A stretch of 64,000 bases of DNA from Clostridia bacterium (GTDB lineage: Bacteria > Bacillota > Clostridia > Christensenellales > UBA1242). The notes beneath the pieces were generated by a model. It did no database searches, was not told the origin of the DNA, and was given only the letters and a program-made list of their open reading frames with translations. Where the stretch lies: NCBI GenBank assembly GCA_017478185.1, contig JAFVEA010000009.1, forward strand, positions 69,264 through 133,263, given 5' to 3'. Numbering within the stretch: position 1 is the stretch's first letter; each line of letters begins with the position of its first letter. Position numbers and translations under genes: made by a program. Shown piece after piece: positions 29,268 to 38,952 of the stretch.

Positions 29268-31262
29268 TTGACAGAGCAAGAAAAGAAAGATTTACTTAGA
29301 GAAATAAGAATTTATATGACAGACCCAAAAAATTCCCAAAAATGGAAAATGGCGCCTTACTTTTCTAGTGTTGTTTTAAATTTTGTTAACAATTATGCCG
29401 ACAAGTTTGATGACCCAGAGCGTATTATGAATGTTGTTCATAGGCTAAAAGTTGAACCTTTTAGAAAAGATGATGATTATTTTAAGTGGAATGGTGTTAT
29501 GGTTGGAAACAATGTTGTGCACAAATTTATTGAAACAGAAATGGAAAAAGTATCACCAGAAGAATTGGAAGAAATGCAAAAAGCTTTAATAACGGATGAC
29601 TCTTATAAAGACAAATTTATAAAATTTATAGATAGTTATTATGAAACAGAACAAGAAGCTAATGAAGCATCTCCAATATCACTCAGACTAAATCAATATC
29701 GTGATGATATAAATAATATTGTAATTGAAGAATTTAAGAATGAGTCTAAAAAAGAAGATGATAATAAAACAGAAAAAGAAGGCGAGGGAGATATAAAAGA
29801 AAACAATCAATCAACAAAAAAAGATGTCAAGATTGGTTTAAAAACTGAAAAGTTGGCTGAACTGTTTTCATCTCTGGGTAAATTTGATGACTTGAAAGTT
29901 GATGAAAGATATGAAACCTCTTCTTTCTATAATCTGTATAAAACCTTAACTCATGAACTTGCTCATGGAATGGCTCACTATAAATCAGAAAACAAAGCGA
30001 TTGAAGAGATGAGCATCAAAGCGGTTGAAGAGATGAGCATTAGAGATAGATATTTGGGCGGAGTTAATTTTGACGAATTAAATTATATTCACGAAGGTAT
30101 GACTGAATGGCTCGCTCAAAAAGCAGTCAAAAACTTAAGTGAAAAAAGATTTTCAGGTATTTATGTATCTTATAAGCCTTTTGTGGTTTATGCAGAAATA
30201 ATTCACACGCTTTTTCCAGAAGGATTTTATGACATTTATTTTAATGGTTCAGGAAAGTTAAAAAAATATGAAAATATTTATCCAGATTTGAGCTTAGAAG
30301 ATTTGATAACCAAATATGGTAAAGCCATTCAGGATTTACAAAATTTTGAAGACCAAGAAGAAAAAGATACTTTAAGTGTTTGCCCATATTATGATAATGT
30401 AAAATATCAATTTTCTGATTTAAAAAACAAAATTTTAAAATATGCTAAAGAAGGAATTATTTCAAAAGATAAAAGCATATATATTTTATTTCAATTGAAT
30501 TGGTGTTACAGCCAGTTTTCTTGCAGTAAAATCTTTCCGATAGATTTTTTAGGTGAAGGTTTTGAAAAAAAATATATTGACTTTCAAAAATTGGAATTAG
30601 AAAATAGATTAGATTTAAGCAAGTGTAAATCCGCAAAACAAGAAGGTGGAGATTGTGAGATATTAACTTATCTTGATATTAAACAAGATGAAAATGAAGA
30701 AAAAAATATTTTTTCGTTAAAGGCAGACAAAATAAAAGAATTAACAAATGGGACAGCAAAAATATTTAATTTATCTAATTCGCTTTTAGACAAAGAATCA
30801 GAGATTCTTGACACAAAAATTTGGGTTTTAAAAGATGGAACGGTGGGGTTTGGAGATAATGCGATAAAAGCTTTTAGGCAACACAATTATGACATAGAAG
30901 ACGCTGTTATGATTGATTGCAAATATGAAAAGATGCCACAGATAACAAAACAAGACAACCAATTTAGTATTGCACAATATGAAGAGGCAAACCTATATGA
31001 AAAATTTTTTATAAGGCCAGATTATGAAACAAAACAAAAATTATCAAAAGAACAAAGTTGTGCAGTTTTGTCTATGGCGCTGTCGGCCCAACCTCAACAA
31101 AAAAACTATGGAATAATGTTTTTTGACAATTTGGAGTTTGATGAAAAAGTTTTAAAAGATTTTGAGCAAAATTTTTCTAAAACAAAACTTATTAAAGTTA
31201 GTGGAAAAACAATGACAGAAAAACAAAAACAGAAAGACGAAAAAATCGGGCTTATACTCTAA
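29268..31262 (+). CDS. Putative zinc metallopeptidase between gyrB and gyrA (664 aa)
   Basis: No family is recognised. The centre carries YKTLTHELAHGMAHYK with an HExxH zinc motif (H229, E230, H233) and a further His at 237. About 45-50 residues later IHEGMTEWLAQKAV supplies a glutamate in the position of a gluzincin third ligand (E near 279). The N-terminal 150 residues are helical and polar. A Lys/Glu/Asp-rich linker (about 160-190) precedes the peptidase region. The C-terminal 300 residues have no identifiable motif. There is no signal peptide, so it should be cytoplasmic. TTG start with AAGGAG 9 bases upstream. Same strand and tight spacing as gyrB/gyrA, so probably co-transcribed. Activity is inferred from the motif only. 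Confidence 0.65.
   Translation: MTEQEKKDLLREIRIYMTDPKNSQKWKMAPYFSSVVLNFVNNYADKFDDPERIMNVVHRLKVEPFRKDDDYFKWNGVMVGNNVVHKFIETEMEKVSPEELEEMQKALITDDSYKDKFIKFIDSYYETEQEANEASPISLRLNQYRDDINNIVIEEFKNESKKEDDNKTEKEGEGDIKENNQSTKKDVKIGLKTEKLAELFSSLGKFDDLKVDERYETSSFYNLYKTLTHELAHGMAHYKSENKAIEEMSIKAVEEMSIRDRYLGGVNFDELNYIHEGMTEWLAQKAVKNLSEKRFSGIYVSYKPFVVYAEIIHTLFPEGFYDIYFNGSGKLKKYENIYPDLSLEDLITKYGKAIQDLQNFEDQEEKDTLSVCPYYDNVKYQFSDLKNKILKYAKEGIISKDKSIYILFQLNWCYSQFSCSKIFPIDFLGEGFEKKYIDFQKLELENRLDLSKCKSAKQEGGDCEILTYLDIKQDENEEKNIFSLKADKIKELTNGTAKIFNLSNSLLDKESEILDTKIWVLKDGTVGFGDNAIKAFRQHNYDIEDAVMIDCKYEKMPQITKQDNQFSIAQYEEANLYEKFFIRPDYETKQKLSKEQSCAVLSMALSAQPQQKNYGIMFFDNLEFDEKVLKDFEQNFSKTKLIKVSGKTMTEKQKQKDEKIGLIL
29994..30041 (+). 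repeat. 24-bp in-frame tandem duplication inside the peptidase gene
   Basis: Units 29994-30017 and 30018-30041 differ at two bases and give KAIEEMSI-KAVEEMSI. A recent slippage-type duplication next to the zinc site. Confidence 0.85.
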
Positions 31263-31315
31263 AAAGATATTAAACGTTTTTTATAAAATAAATTAAATTT
31301 ACGGAGATGAAAATT

Positions 31316-33958
31316 ATGGAAGATGGAAAAGAAACAATAATGGATAAGGATAGCCAAATCATCAAAGTTCCAGTTGTTGATGAGATGAAAAAAAGTTTTA
31401 TTGCTTATGCTATGGCAGTTAACGTTTCTCGTGCTATTCCTGATGTTAGAGATGGATTAAAGCCAGTTCACAGAAGAATACTTTATGCAATGGGAGAGCT
31501 AAACTTGTTTTCAGACAAGCCATACAGAAAGTGTGCCAGAATTGTTGGTGATGTTTTGGGTAAATATCACCCTCATGGTGACACCGCGGTGTATGAGGCA
31601 CTTGTTAGGTTTGCTCAAGACTTCACCCTAAGATGCCCACTTGTTGATGGGCACGGAAACTTTGGTTCAGTTGATGGTGACCCAGCAGCAGCTATGCGTT
31701 ACACTGAGGCAAGGCTTAGCAAAATTGCTGGAGAAATGCTTAGAGATTTAGATAAAGACAGCGTTGATTTTGCCCCAAACTTTGATGACACTTTGATGCA
31801 ACCAGTTGTTTTGCCAGCAAGATTTCCAAACCTTCTTGTTAACGGAGCAGACGGAATTGCTGTTGGTATGGCAACCAGCATTCCAACACACAACTTGGGT
31901 GAAGTTATAGACGGAGTTATAGCTCTTATCAACAACCCAAACATAACAATTGACGAGCTTATGGATTATATAAAAGCTCCAGACTATCCAACTGGCGGAA
32001 TTATTATGGGCAGAATGGGCATAAGGCAAGCCTATAAAACAGGGCACGGAAAAATTGTTGTTAGAGGAAAGTGCGAGATTGAAGAAGATGAAAAAGAGCG
32101 TTTCCACATAGTTATCACCGAAATCCCTCACCAAGTTAACAAAGCTCAACTTATTGTTCAAATGGCAGGGCTTGTTAAAGATAAAAAAATTGAGGGCATT
32201 TCTGATATCCGTGAAGAAAGTGACCGTGACGGAATGAGAATTGTTGTTGACATCAAAAAAGATGCCAACCCACAAGTTGTGTTAAACCTTTTGTATAAAC
32301 ACACCGAGCTTCAAACAAGCACTGGAATCAACTTTTTGGCACTGGTTAACAAAGAACCAAAAGTTTTAAACCTTAAAGAAATGCTATATTACTATCTAGA
32401 GCATCAAAAAGAGGTTATTTTAAGAAGGTCAAAATATGACCTCGAAAAAGCAAAGGAAAGGCGTCACATTGTTGAAGGATTGGTTTTGGCACTTTTAAAC
32501 ATTGATGAGGTTGTTAAAATCATAAAAAGCAGCAAAGAGCGTGCGGACGCACTTTTTGAGCTTATGACAAAGCTAAATCTTAGTGAAAAACAAGCAAACG
32601 CAATTTTGGAGATGAGGCTTGTTCGTCTTACTGCCCTTGAGATTACAAAACTTCAAAATGAACTTGAGCAATTAAAGGCATTTTGTGATGAAATGCAGTC
32701 CATTATCGACAGCCCATCAAAAGTTTTGGCAATCATTGCAAAAGAACTTTTAGAGATAAAAGAAAAATATGCAACCCCAAGGCGCTCAGAGATATCTCAC
32801 GATGTTGGCTCAATTGAGATTGAAGACCTAATAGCAAAAGAAGATATGGTTGTGTCCTTAACAAAACAAGGTTACATCAAAAGAATGTCTGTTCAAGAAT
32901 ATCACACTCAAAACAGAGGTGGTGTTGGAATGAACGCCCACAAAACAAAAGATAATGACTATGTTTCAGATTTGTTTGTGGCAAACACGCACGACAGCTT
33001 AATGTTCTTTTCAAACAAGGGTAAGGTTTACACCTTAAAAACTTATGAAATACCAGAAAACAGCAAGCAGAGCAAAGGCAGAGCAATTGTGAATTTGCTT
33101 CAGGTTGAACAAGATGAGAAGATAAATGCGGTTATCTTTAGGAATGAAACAATGGACAGCGAACACACATATCTTGTTTTGGCAACCAAAAACGGACTTA
33201 TTAAAAAGACTATTTTAAGTGAGTTTGACAACATTAGGCAAGTGGGCAAAAAAGCAATAATTTTGGATGATGACGATGAACTCATAAGCGTTCAGCTAAG
33301 TGACGGAAGTCAAGACATTTTGATTGCTTCAAGTGGCGGAAGATGTATGAGATTTTCAGAGCGTGATGTTAGGGCAAGCGGAAGAGTTACTCGAGGAGTT
33401 CATGCAATGAAGCTTCCAGAAGGAATTAGCCTTGTTGATATGAGCGTTGTTAGAAATGGAGCGCAAATGTTAACAGTAACAGAAAACGGGTTTGGAAAGC
33501 GTGTTCCAGTTGATGGTTATAGAAGACAAACTCGTGGCGGACTTGGAGTTAGCTGTGGCAATCTAAGCGAAAAAACTGGTATGGTTGTTGCCTTAAAACA
33601 AATTGACGAGGGTGATGACATTTTGCTTATCTCAGATAATGGGGTTGGAATAAGAATAAATTCAAGTGAAATAAGGCTTTTAAGCCGAACTGCCACAGGG
33701 GTTAAGATGATGAAATTAAAGGGAAACAGCAAAGTTTCATCAGTTGCAGTGTTAAAACCAGATGAAAGCTCTGAGCCAGTTGATGTTAACAAAGTGGCAA
33801 AAGAAGTTAAAGAAATTGAAGAAACAGTTGAAGGAGTTATGGTTGCTGAGCCAAAAATGGATAACATAGACTTAAGCGTAACCCTTCCAACCCTAGACCT
33901 TAGTGATGACCTTGATGAGCCTAAAAATAATGAAAAAATAGAGGAAAATGATGAATAA
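31316..33958 (+). CDS. gyrA: DNA gyrase subunit A (880 aa)
   Basis: The DNA-cleaving subunit. Breakage-reunion domain: [40 protein letters not shown] (quinolone region; Thr90 and Glu94 occupy the E. coli Ser83 and Asp87 places), and [11 protein letters not shown] with catalytic Tyr129. The C-terminal beta-pinwheel includes the GyrA-box-like QTRGGLG. The tail is acidic ([10 protein letters not shown] and onward). The ATG at 31316 is preferred because GGAGA (31303-31307) lies 8 bases before it; the in-frame ATG at 31307 abuts the ribosome binding site. The next gene overlaps its last codons. Confidence 0.97.
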   Translation: MEDGKETIMDKDSQIIKVPVVDEMKKSFIAYAMAVNVSRAIPDVRDGLKPVHRRILYAMGELNLFSDKPYRKCARIVGDVLGKYHPHGDTAVYEALVRFAQDFTLRCPLVDGHGNFGSVDGDPAAAMRYTEARLSKIAGEMLRDLDKDSVDFAPNFDDTLMQPVVLPARFPNLLVNGADGIAVGMATSIPTHNLGEVIDGVIALINNPNITIDELMDYIKAPDYPTGGIIMGRMGIRQAYKTGHGKIVVRGKCEIEEDEKERFHIVITEIPHQVNKAQLIVQMAGLVKDKKIEGISDIREESDRDGMRIVVDIKKDANPQVVLNLLYKHTELQTSTGINFLALVNKEPKVLNLKEMLYYYLEHQKEVILRRSKYDLEKAKERRHIVEGLVLALLNIDEVVKIIKSSKERADALFELMTKLNLSEKQANAILEMRLVRLTALEITKLQNELEQLKAFCDEMQSIIDSPSKVLAIIAKELLEIKEKYATPRRSEISHDVGSIEIEDLIAKEDMVVSLTKQGYIKRMSVQEYHTQNRGGVGMNAHKTKDNDYVSDLFVANTHDSLMFFSNKGKVYTLKTYEIPENSKQSKGRAIVNLLQVEQDEKINAVIFRNETMDSEHTYLVLATKNGLIKKTILSEFDNIRQVGKKAIILDDDDELISVQLSDGSQDILIASSGGRCMRFSERDVRASGRVTRGVHAMKLPEGISLVDMSVVRNGAQMLTVTENGFGKRVPVDGYRRQTRGGLGVSCGNLSEKTGMVVALKQIDEGDDILLISDNGVGIRINSSEIRLLSRTATGVKMMKLKGNSKVSSVAVLKPDESSEPVDVNKVAKEVKEIEETVEGVMVAEPKMDNIDLSVTLPTLDLSDDLDEPKNNEKIEENDE

Positions 33959-34319
33959 TATTATCATAGATGAAACAAAAACTTTAGCTGAAAAAATAGA
34001 CAAAGTTTTAGATCAGTTTGACAATCAATATGATGTTAAAATTGCTTTTGATTTTTTGTTTGAAAATGTTTCAAACAAAGCTCAAACAAAGCTTAATTAT
34101 GACCTAAACAAAATTCTAAAAACAGAGCCAATAAATGGGGCCCAGCGAGTTTATGCAGAATCGTTAACAAATGTTTTGGTTGATATAATTCCATACAAAA
34201 AAGCCCCTCACGGTTTTGTTATAATTTTAAACGGATTTAAAGACCAAGATGTTTTGATGCCAACAATTATGGAACTTTATATTTTAAAAGAAACACAAGC
34301 GGAGGCAAAAAGTGAGTGA
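33948..34319 (+). CDS. Hypothetical protein (123 aa) overlapping gyrA
   Basis: No family is recognised. It is a soluble alpha-helical protein. Residues 10-60 ([20 protein letters not shown] and onward) look like two or three amphipathic helices, followed by a strand-rich part ([20 protein letters not shown]) and a charged tail. It starts in the last four codons of gyrA (11-bp overlap, GAGG upstream) and its TGA stop overlaps the next gene by 8 bp, so all three are translationally coupled. The ATG at 33951 is an equally possible start. Confidence 0.7.
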   Translation: MMNNIIIDETKTLAEKIDKVLDQFDNQYDVKIAFDFLFENVSNKAQTKLNYDLNKILKTEPINGAQRVYAESLTNVLVDIIPYKKAPHGFVIILNGFKDQDVLMPTIMELYILKETQAEAKSE

Positions 34320-35121
34320 TTTTGTTGACGTTTTTGGCACAAAATTATATTTAAAAGAGCATTACATCAAAAACAGTGAAATTGCTCTTTTTGTTATTCA
34401 TGGCATGTGCGAGCATTTTGGCAGATACAAAACTTTAACAACAGCTCTTAAACAAAACGGCATTTCGGTTTATGGTGTTGATTTAAGAGGGCATGGTCAC
34501 TCAGAGGGCAGGCGTGGAGATATTGAAGACATAGAAAAAGTTGTTGAAGACATAAATTTTTTGATTAATCACATCCAAAACAAAAGGCATTTTAAGCGCA
34601 TTGGGGTGTTTGGGCATTCTATGGGCGGAGAAATTGCTGTTTTGTTTGCGGGAACTCACCCCAAAAAACTAGATTTTTTGGTTCTTTCAAACCCAGTTTT
34701 ATATCTTCCAAAAAAGATGAAATTTTTAAAAATTTTGCCTTTTAAAAACAATCCACACATAAGTTTTAAGAAAACAATTTCAGAAACACCACAGATGCTT
34801 GAAAAAAGTTTAAAAGACCCCTTAGCGGCTAATGTTTTTAACTTAAGAACAGTTAACCAAGTGTTTTTTAAGGGTGTTAAAAAATTAAGTGAAGTTAAAG
34901 ATAAAATTCATTGCCCAGTTTTGTTTTTAAGAGGTGAAAAAGACACACTTCTTACAGACACTCAAAAAGAAGAACAATTTTTTGATAGCCTAAAAGTGAA
35001 GAACAAAAAGTTTGTTTCATACAAAGAATCCAATCACCGAATTGTTCAAAACGAAAATGCAAAAAAGCACATTAATGATATTATTTTGTGGATTAAAACA
35101 AACTTTAAAGATTGTTTTTAA
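34312..35121 (+). CDS. Alpha/beta hydrolase, lysophospholipase/monoacylglycerol lipase-like (269 aa)
   Basis: Serine hydrolase of the S33/Hydrolase_4 group. The oxyanion segment is LFVIHGMCEHFGRY, then VDLRGHGHSEGRRGDI. The nucleophile elbow is GVFGHSMGGE with Ser103, the acid lies in LFLRGEKDTLLTD, and the histidine in KESNHRIVQN. This pattern fits PldB/monoglyceride lipases acting on monoacylglycerols or lysophospholipids. There is no signal peptide, so it is cytoplasmic or peripheral. The GTG start at 34312 is supported by GGAGG (34301-34305). Last gene of the recF-gyrB-gyrA transcript. The substrate is inferred from family resemblance. Confidence 0.85.
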   Translation: MSDFVDVFGTKLYLKEHYIKNSEIALFVIHGMCEHFGRYKTLTTALKQNGISVYGVDLRGHGHSEGRRGDIEDIEKVVEDINFLINHIQNKRHFKRIGVFGHSMGGEIAVLFAGTHPKKLDFLVLSNPVLYLPKKMKFLKILPFKNNPHISFKKTISETPQMLEKSLKDPLAANVFNLRTVNQVFFKGVKKLSEVKDKIHCPVLFLRGEKDTLLTDTQKEEQFFDSLKVKNKKFVSYKESNHRIVQNENAKKHINDIILWIKTNFKDCF

Positions 35122-35134
35122 AAATATTTTTTTA

Positions 35135-35164
35135 AAAAAGCCTTTTAAAATGGGCTTTTTCTTT
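35135..35164 (+). terminator. Terminator of the gyrase operon
   Basis: AAAAAGCC / GGGCTTTTT hairpin with T-rich tail, 14 bp after the hydrolase stop. Confidence 0.75.
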
Positions 35165-35348
35165 TATTTTTAAAAAAAATTTCAAAAAAAGTGTCGCACT
35201 CCTCTTTCATTTTTAAAAAGCTGTGATATAATAAAATTGTATAAAAAATTTGCGGGTTTAAATTTTTAAGCTTGCAGATTTTTTTGTTATAAAATTTAGG
35301 CAAAATGTGGGAAAGTTTTGCCAAAGCAAAAAAATAAGGAGAGTTTTT

Positions 35349-35555
35349 ATGACCCAAAAAGATTTAAAAAAAAGCAAAAAGGTTAAAGTTTTAACTGATG
35401 AATTTGAAAATCAAGGAATTTTTTATGGCGATGTTGGCGAGGTTTTTGTGTACGATAAAAAACGTGCATTTGTGATGTTTTTTAATCCAATTTTTCAAAA
35501 ATATGATATAGGAATTTGCATTCCGTTACAAAAACTTTGTATTGTTTTTGGCTAA
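35349..35555 (+). CDS. Small hypothetical protein (68 aa)
   Basis: No family is recognised. A short beta-rich protein (KKVKVLTDEFENQGIFYGDV, then GEVFVYDKKRAFVMFF), possibly an SH3-like barrel, with no signal peptide. The ATG at 35349 is chosen because AAGGAG lies 8-9 bases upstream; an in-frame ATG at 35307 has no such signal. It stands alone between a terminator and the convergent degV gene. Confidence 0.6.
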   Translation: MTQKDLKKSKKVKVLTDEFENQGIFYGDVGEVFVYDKKRAFVMFFNPIFQKYDIGICIPLQKLCIVFG

Positions 35556-35741
35556 AAAATTTGGCAGTGTGTAGATTTTTTAAACAAAACTCAATTTGCA
35601 AAATTTTTAGCAAAAAAATTTGAAAAAATATGAAAAAAGCATTAAAAATACGCAAAATTTATGATTTTCATTAATTTTTATAGAAAATTAGAAAATAATT
35701 TTAAGTTTTGTTTAAATTATAAAAATTTTTTATTGCAAAAT

Positions 35742-35776
35742 TAAAAAAAATTGCCACCACGCATAGGTAACAATTT
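35742..35776 (-). terminator. Terminator after degV
   Basis: On the minus strand AAATTGTTACC pairs over 11 positions (two G-U) with GGTGGCAATTT, followed by eight T. It lies 14 bp beyond the degV stop. Confidence 0.75.
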
Positions 35777-35789
35777 TTGATAAAATTTT

Positions 35790-36644
35790 TTATTTTCCGT
35801 CATTATAATAAAGTATGCCAACAGTGTTTGGTCCGCAGTGCGTTGAAACTGTGCAGCCAGCACGAGTGATTAAAATTTCTTTAAAAATAGGTTTTATTTT
35901 TTCTTCAATCTTTTTAACCAAATTTTCATCTAGCGTGCTGTATGTTATAAAGCATCTTGATTTTTCTGGGGTGTTAAATTTGTTTAGGATGTAGTCAACA
36001 TAACGCATAACAACATCATCATATTTTCCTCTTGGTTTGCTTTCAACATCCATTTTTCCGTCTTTTAATGCTATTATTGGCTTTATTTTTAACAAATTTG
36101 CGCCAAACATTGCAAGTCTTGAGCATCTTCCACCTTTATACAAAAACTTTAAGGTGTCAATAACAAAAGATGCTTGCAATGCGTTTTGCCTACTCAAAAC
36201 TTTTTGAACAATATTTTCTGGAGTTTCTCCTTTTTGGGCAAGTTCATAAGCGTAAATCATTTGAAGTCCAATGGCAGAAGACAGTGTGGTTGAATCTATA
36301 ACAAAAACTTTTTTATCAAAGTTTTCAGAAGCGATTTTTGCATTTTGATAAAGTGAGCTTAATTTTGATGAAATTGAAAAGTGAATTATTGCATCATATC
36401 CGCCGTCACTTTTAAGTTGCTCCTCAAAAAATTCTTTATATTGGCTTGGGTTTATTGCTGCTGTTTTTGGAAGCTCTTTTGATTTTTCGCAAAGTTCAAA
36501 AAGTTTGTCTGAGTTTATGTCTATTCCGTCGTGATATTCTTTGTCTTGGAACAAAACCATAACAGGCAAAACCCCAAAACTATATTTTTTGTATAATTCT
36601 TTAGTTAAATCACTTGTGCTGTCTGAACAAATTTTTATTTTCAT
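35790..36644 (-). CDS. DegV/FakB family fatty-acid-binding protein (284 aa)
   Basis: FakB proteins present exogenous fatty acids to the kinase FakA for phospholipid synthesis. Family hallmarks: ICSDSTSDLTKELYKKYSFG at the N-terminus, DGIDINSDKLFEL, the TAAINPSQYKEFFEEQ loop, IHFSISSKLSSLYQNA, FVIDSTTLSSAIGLQ, LYKGGRCSR and the C-terminal VSTHCGPNTVGILYY. Length is standard. AGAGGTG ribosome binding site before the ATG. It stands alone with its own terminator; no fakA is nearby. Confidence 0.92.
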   Translation of the reverse strand: MKIKICSDSTSDLTKELYKKYSFGVLPVMVLFQDKEYHDGIDINSDKLFELCEKSKELPKTAAINPSQYKEFFEEQLKSDGGYDAIIHFSISSKLSSLYQNAKIASENFDKKVFVIDSTTLSSAIGLQMIYAYELAQKGETPENIVQKVLSRQNALQASFVIDTLKFLYKGGRCSRLAMFGANLLKIKPIIALKDGKMDVESKPRGKYDDVVMRYVDYILNKFNTPEKSRCFITYSTLDENLVKKIEEKIKPIFKEILITRAGCTVSTHCGPNTVGILYYNDGK

Positions 36645-36870
36645 ATTTTCACCTCTTTAATCGAATTTTATGTTTTTTAATATGAATAAAAAGTTTAAAA
36701 AACTATGATTTAATTATAACAAAGAAAAATTTTTTTTGCAACTTAAAAGCAAAAAACTTTTGCAAAAAACAGATTTTTGCAAGTTTAAATTGTTAAAAAA
36801 CAAAGTAAAATTATGCTTTTTCTGAATTAGGAGTAAAAATATAGAGTATTAGTCCTCTTTCTTGTTAATT

Positions 36871-37500
36871 TCAATTATTTTTATAACTTGTTAAAAACAA
36901 TTTTTTTATTTCATTAAAAACATCTTCAGCTGATTTTTTTGCGTCAACAACTTTTATTCGTTTGTTTTGTTTTGCCAAGGCCAAATAGCCATTTCTAACT
37001 TTTTCATGAAATGATTTTGGCTTACTTTCAATGCGGTCTAAGTTTTTTAAGTTTTGGTCTTTTTGCTTTCGCTTCATTGCTTCATCATAACTTATATCCA
37101 AAAGGATAGTTAGGTTTGGTTCTGTTTTAGATATAGCAAAATCTGTTATATTTTTTAAGTCTTTTATATCCAAATTTCCAGCGTAGCCTTGATAGGCAAA
37201 AGAAGAGTCATAATACCTATCCAAAACAACAATTTTGTTTTGTTTTAGGGCAGGCAAAACAACATTTTCAATCAAACTATTTCGGCAAGCGGAAAACAGC
37301 AAAAATTCAGTTTTTGGAGAAAGATTTTGTTTTGAATGGAGTAGTATTTCTCGCACCTGTTCACCAAGAGGCGTTCCACCAGGTTCACGAGAACAGATAT
37401 AGTCATAACCATTTTCTTCTAAAAATTTTGTAAAAAGTTTTAGCTGTGTGCTTTTTCCACAAGCCTCACCGCCTTCAAAAGAAATCAAAAAACCAGACAT
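36871..37500 (-). CDS. tmk: Thymidylate kinase (209 aa)
   Basis: Phosphorylates dTMP to dTDP. P-loop FEGGEACGKST (8-18), in which Ala-Cys replaces the common Asp-Gly. Then SREPGGTPLGEQVREILL, LLFSACRN, the DRYYDSSFAYQG (DR[YH]) motif, and LTILLDISYDEAMKRKQ leading into the lid. The ATG at 37500 is selected by GAGGGA upstream; an in-frame earlier ATG adds 12 residues without a ribosome binding site. holB, a frequent neighbour in Bacillota, is not adjacent. Confidence 0.94.
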   Translation of the reverse strand: MSGFLISFEGGEACGKSTQLKLFTKFLEENGYDYICSREPGGTPLGEQVREILLHSKQNLSPKTEFLLFSACRNSLIENVVLPALKQNKIVVLDRYYDSSFAYQGYAGNLDIKDLKNITDFAISKTEPNLTILLDISYDEAMKRKQKDQNLKNLDRIESKPKSFHEKVRNGYLALAKQNKRIKVVDAKKSAEDVFNEIKKLFLTSYKNN

Positions 37501-37765
37501 AAATTCCCTCACTTTTTTGTTTATTATAACATACAATTTTTTTAAAAGTAAAATATATTTTGTGTTTAATTTTTATGAACAAAAAAATTATCAAAAACAA
37601 AAAATGCAAAAAAATATGTTAAAAAATGTAAAAAAATGTGAAAAACAATTTAAAAAACACTACAAATTTTAATTTTTTATGTTATATTTATAACAGATGT
37701 TAATTTTGTTTTGCAATATGTTTTTTCTGGCGTAATAAACATTATTATTTTTTAGGAGGAAATTT

Positions 37766-38278
37766 ATGTTAAAAACAAAAAATTTATTTTTAAGTGGATT
37801 TTTGCTTGCTTTGTGTTTTGTGCTTTTGTTTAGTTTTTCAGGTTGTGGTTATGTTAAATGCGCTTGGGTTCAATTTAAAGCGGATGACGGAAAAGTTGTT
37901 TACACAAGTGATATGTATGGAAACACTGGAGCTCATATTTATTATTATGAAAATGATGAAAAATTTGAAAACAACGATTATGCAATGACAATCAGTTTTT
38001 CGCCAAGAATTTTGGGAGCAGATACCAGAAATGGTGAAGAAACAACAACTGTTGATATGTCTGAGAAAAACATAATTTTTGTGACTATTTATAAAAGTAG
38101 CACTATATATTCAAATATAAAATCAATTTATCTAAATGATAAAAAACTCACACCTGATGAGGGTGAAACAACAGAAAACGACTATACTATTTCTATGAGT
38201 TTTTTAGACTTTAAGTTTAATCAAGGCAACCCAAACGGAAAAGAAAATGATGTTATAAATGTTATTGAATATAAATAG
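37766..38278 (+). CDS. Hypothetical lipoprotein (170 aa)
   Basis: Type II signal peptide: lysines at 3 and 5, hydrophobic core about 8-24, lipobox FSGC. The mature part of about 140 residues is polar and strand-rich (GAHIYYYENDEKFENNDYAM, then TVDMSEKNIIFVTIYKSSTI) and may be an immunoglobulin-like beta-sandwich. No family is recognised. AGGAGG lies 7 bases before the ATG. Monocistronic with a strong terminator; expected at the outer face of the cytoplasmic membrane. Confidence 0.8.
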   Translation: MLKTKNLFLSGFLLALCFVLLFSFSGCGYVKCAWVQFKADDGKVVYTSDMYGNTGAHIYYYENDEKFENNDYAMTISFSPRILGADTRNGEETTTVDMSEKNIIFVTIYKSSTIYSNIKSIYLNDKKLTPDEGETTENDYTISMSFLDFKFNQGNPNGKENDVINVIEYK

Positions 38279-38282
38279 TTTA

Positions 38283-38309
38283 ATTGCACATTTTTGTGCA
38301 ATCTTTTTT
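38283..38309 (+). terminator. Terminator after lipoprotein gene
   Basis: ATTGCACA / TGTGCAAT perfect 8-bp stem, TTTT loop, then T-run. Confidence 0.85.
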
Positions 38310-38787
38310 ATTTAAAAATGTTTATAATTCTTAAACCTTTTTCTTTTGCATAAGTGTATGTAGTTTTTGCTCCACTTTTTTGAATGTTTGTGTTAACATA
38401 ACAAATCAAACAATCAGAGTTTTCAATCATTTGTTTGTTGCTTATTAAAATTCTTTTTTTAAAATATTCTTCTTCAATATTATACATTATTGTTTTAACA
38501 TCATCATAAGGAACATATTTGCTAGTTCCAAAAATTTTATCATATTCTATAATTGGTTTAATTTGATTTAAACTTGTTATAACGACTTCTATTTCTATAT
38601 GTTTATATTCTTTTCTCAAATTTCTACAAACAGATAAAGCAATTTTATCAAATTCTCCGTGCGTTCCCATACTAAAATAGTTGTAGCCATTTTTTATTTC
38701 TTTTTTTATGATTTCGGTTAATTTTTCTTCAATTTTGTTATCATAAATGTTTCTATGCCCTATAAAACAAATTTTTTTGCTATTCAT
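38308..38787 (-). CDS. SLOG-family (DUF1273/YspA-like) protein (159 aa)
   Basis: Rossmann-like fold: KICFIGHRNIYDNKIEEKLT at the N-terminus, the glycine loop YFSMGTHGEFDKIALSV (residues about 38-54), and the C-terminal QMIENSDCLICYVNTNIQKS followed by GAKTTYTYAKEKGLRIINIF. This resembles the SLOG superfamily that binds nucleotides or nucleotide-derived ligands. A specific ligand is unknown. GGAGAG before the ATG. Convergent with the lipoprotein and divergent from the following XRE regulator. Confidence 0.75.
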   Translation of the reverse strand: MNSKKICFIGHRNIYDNKIEEKLTEIIKKEIKNGYNYFSMGTHGEFDKIALSVCRNLRKEYKHIEIEVVITSLNQIKPIIEYDKIFGTSKYVPYDDVKTIMYNIEEEYFKKRILISNKQMIENSDCLICYVNTNIQKSGAKTTYTYAKEKGLRIINIFK

Positions 38788-38952
38788 AAAACTCTCCTAA
38801 ATTAAAATTTGATTAATTATAATTGTTTAAGCAATATTTTAGTTTTTGTTATTTAATCGCAACTATTATAGCATATTTTTTAAGTTTTACCACTCTATAA
38901 TTGAGTATTTTTAAAAAAATTGTGGGCTAAAATCTCTGTAAGGAGAAAATAT

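Noticed and set aside
31748..32275. 175-codon antisense frame within gyrA
   Set aside because: Fully overlapped by a clear gyrA reading frame with conserved motifs; no start signals; Asn/Val/Phe-rich shadow.
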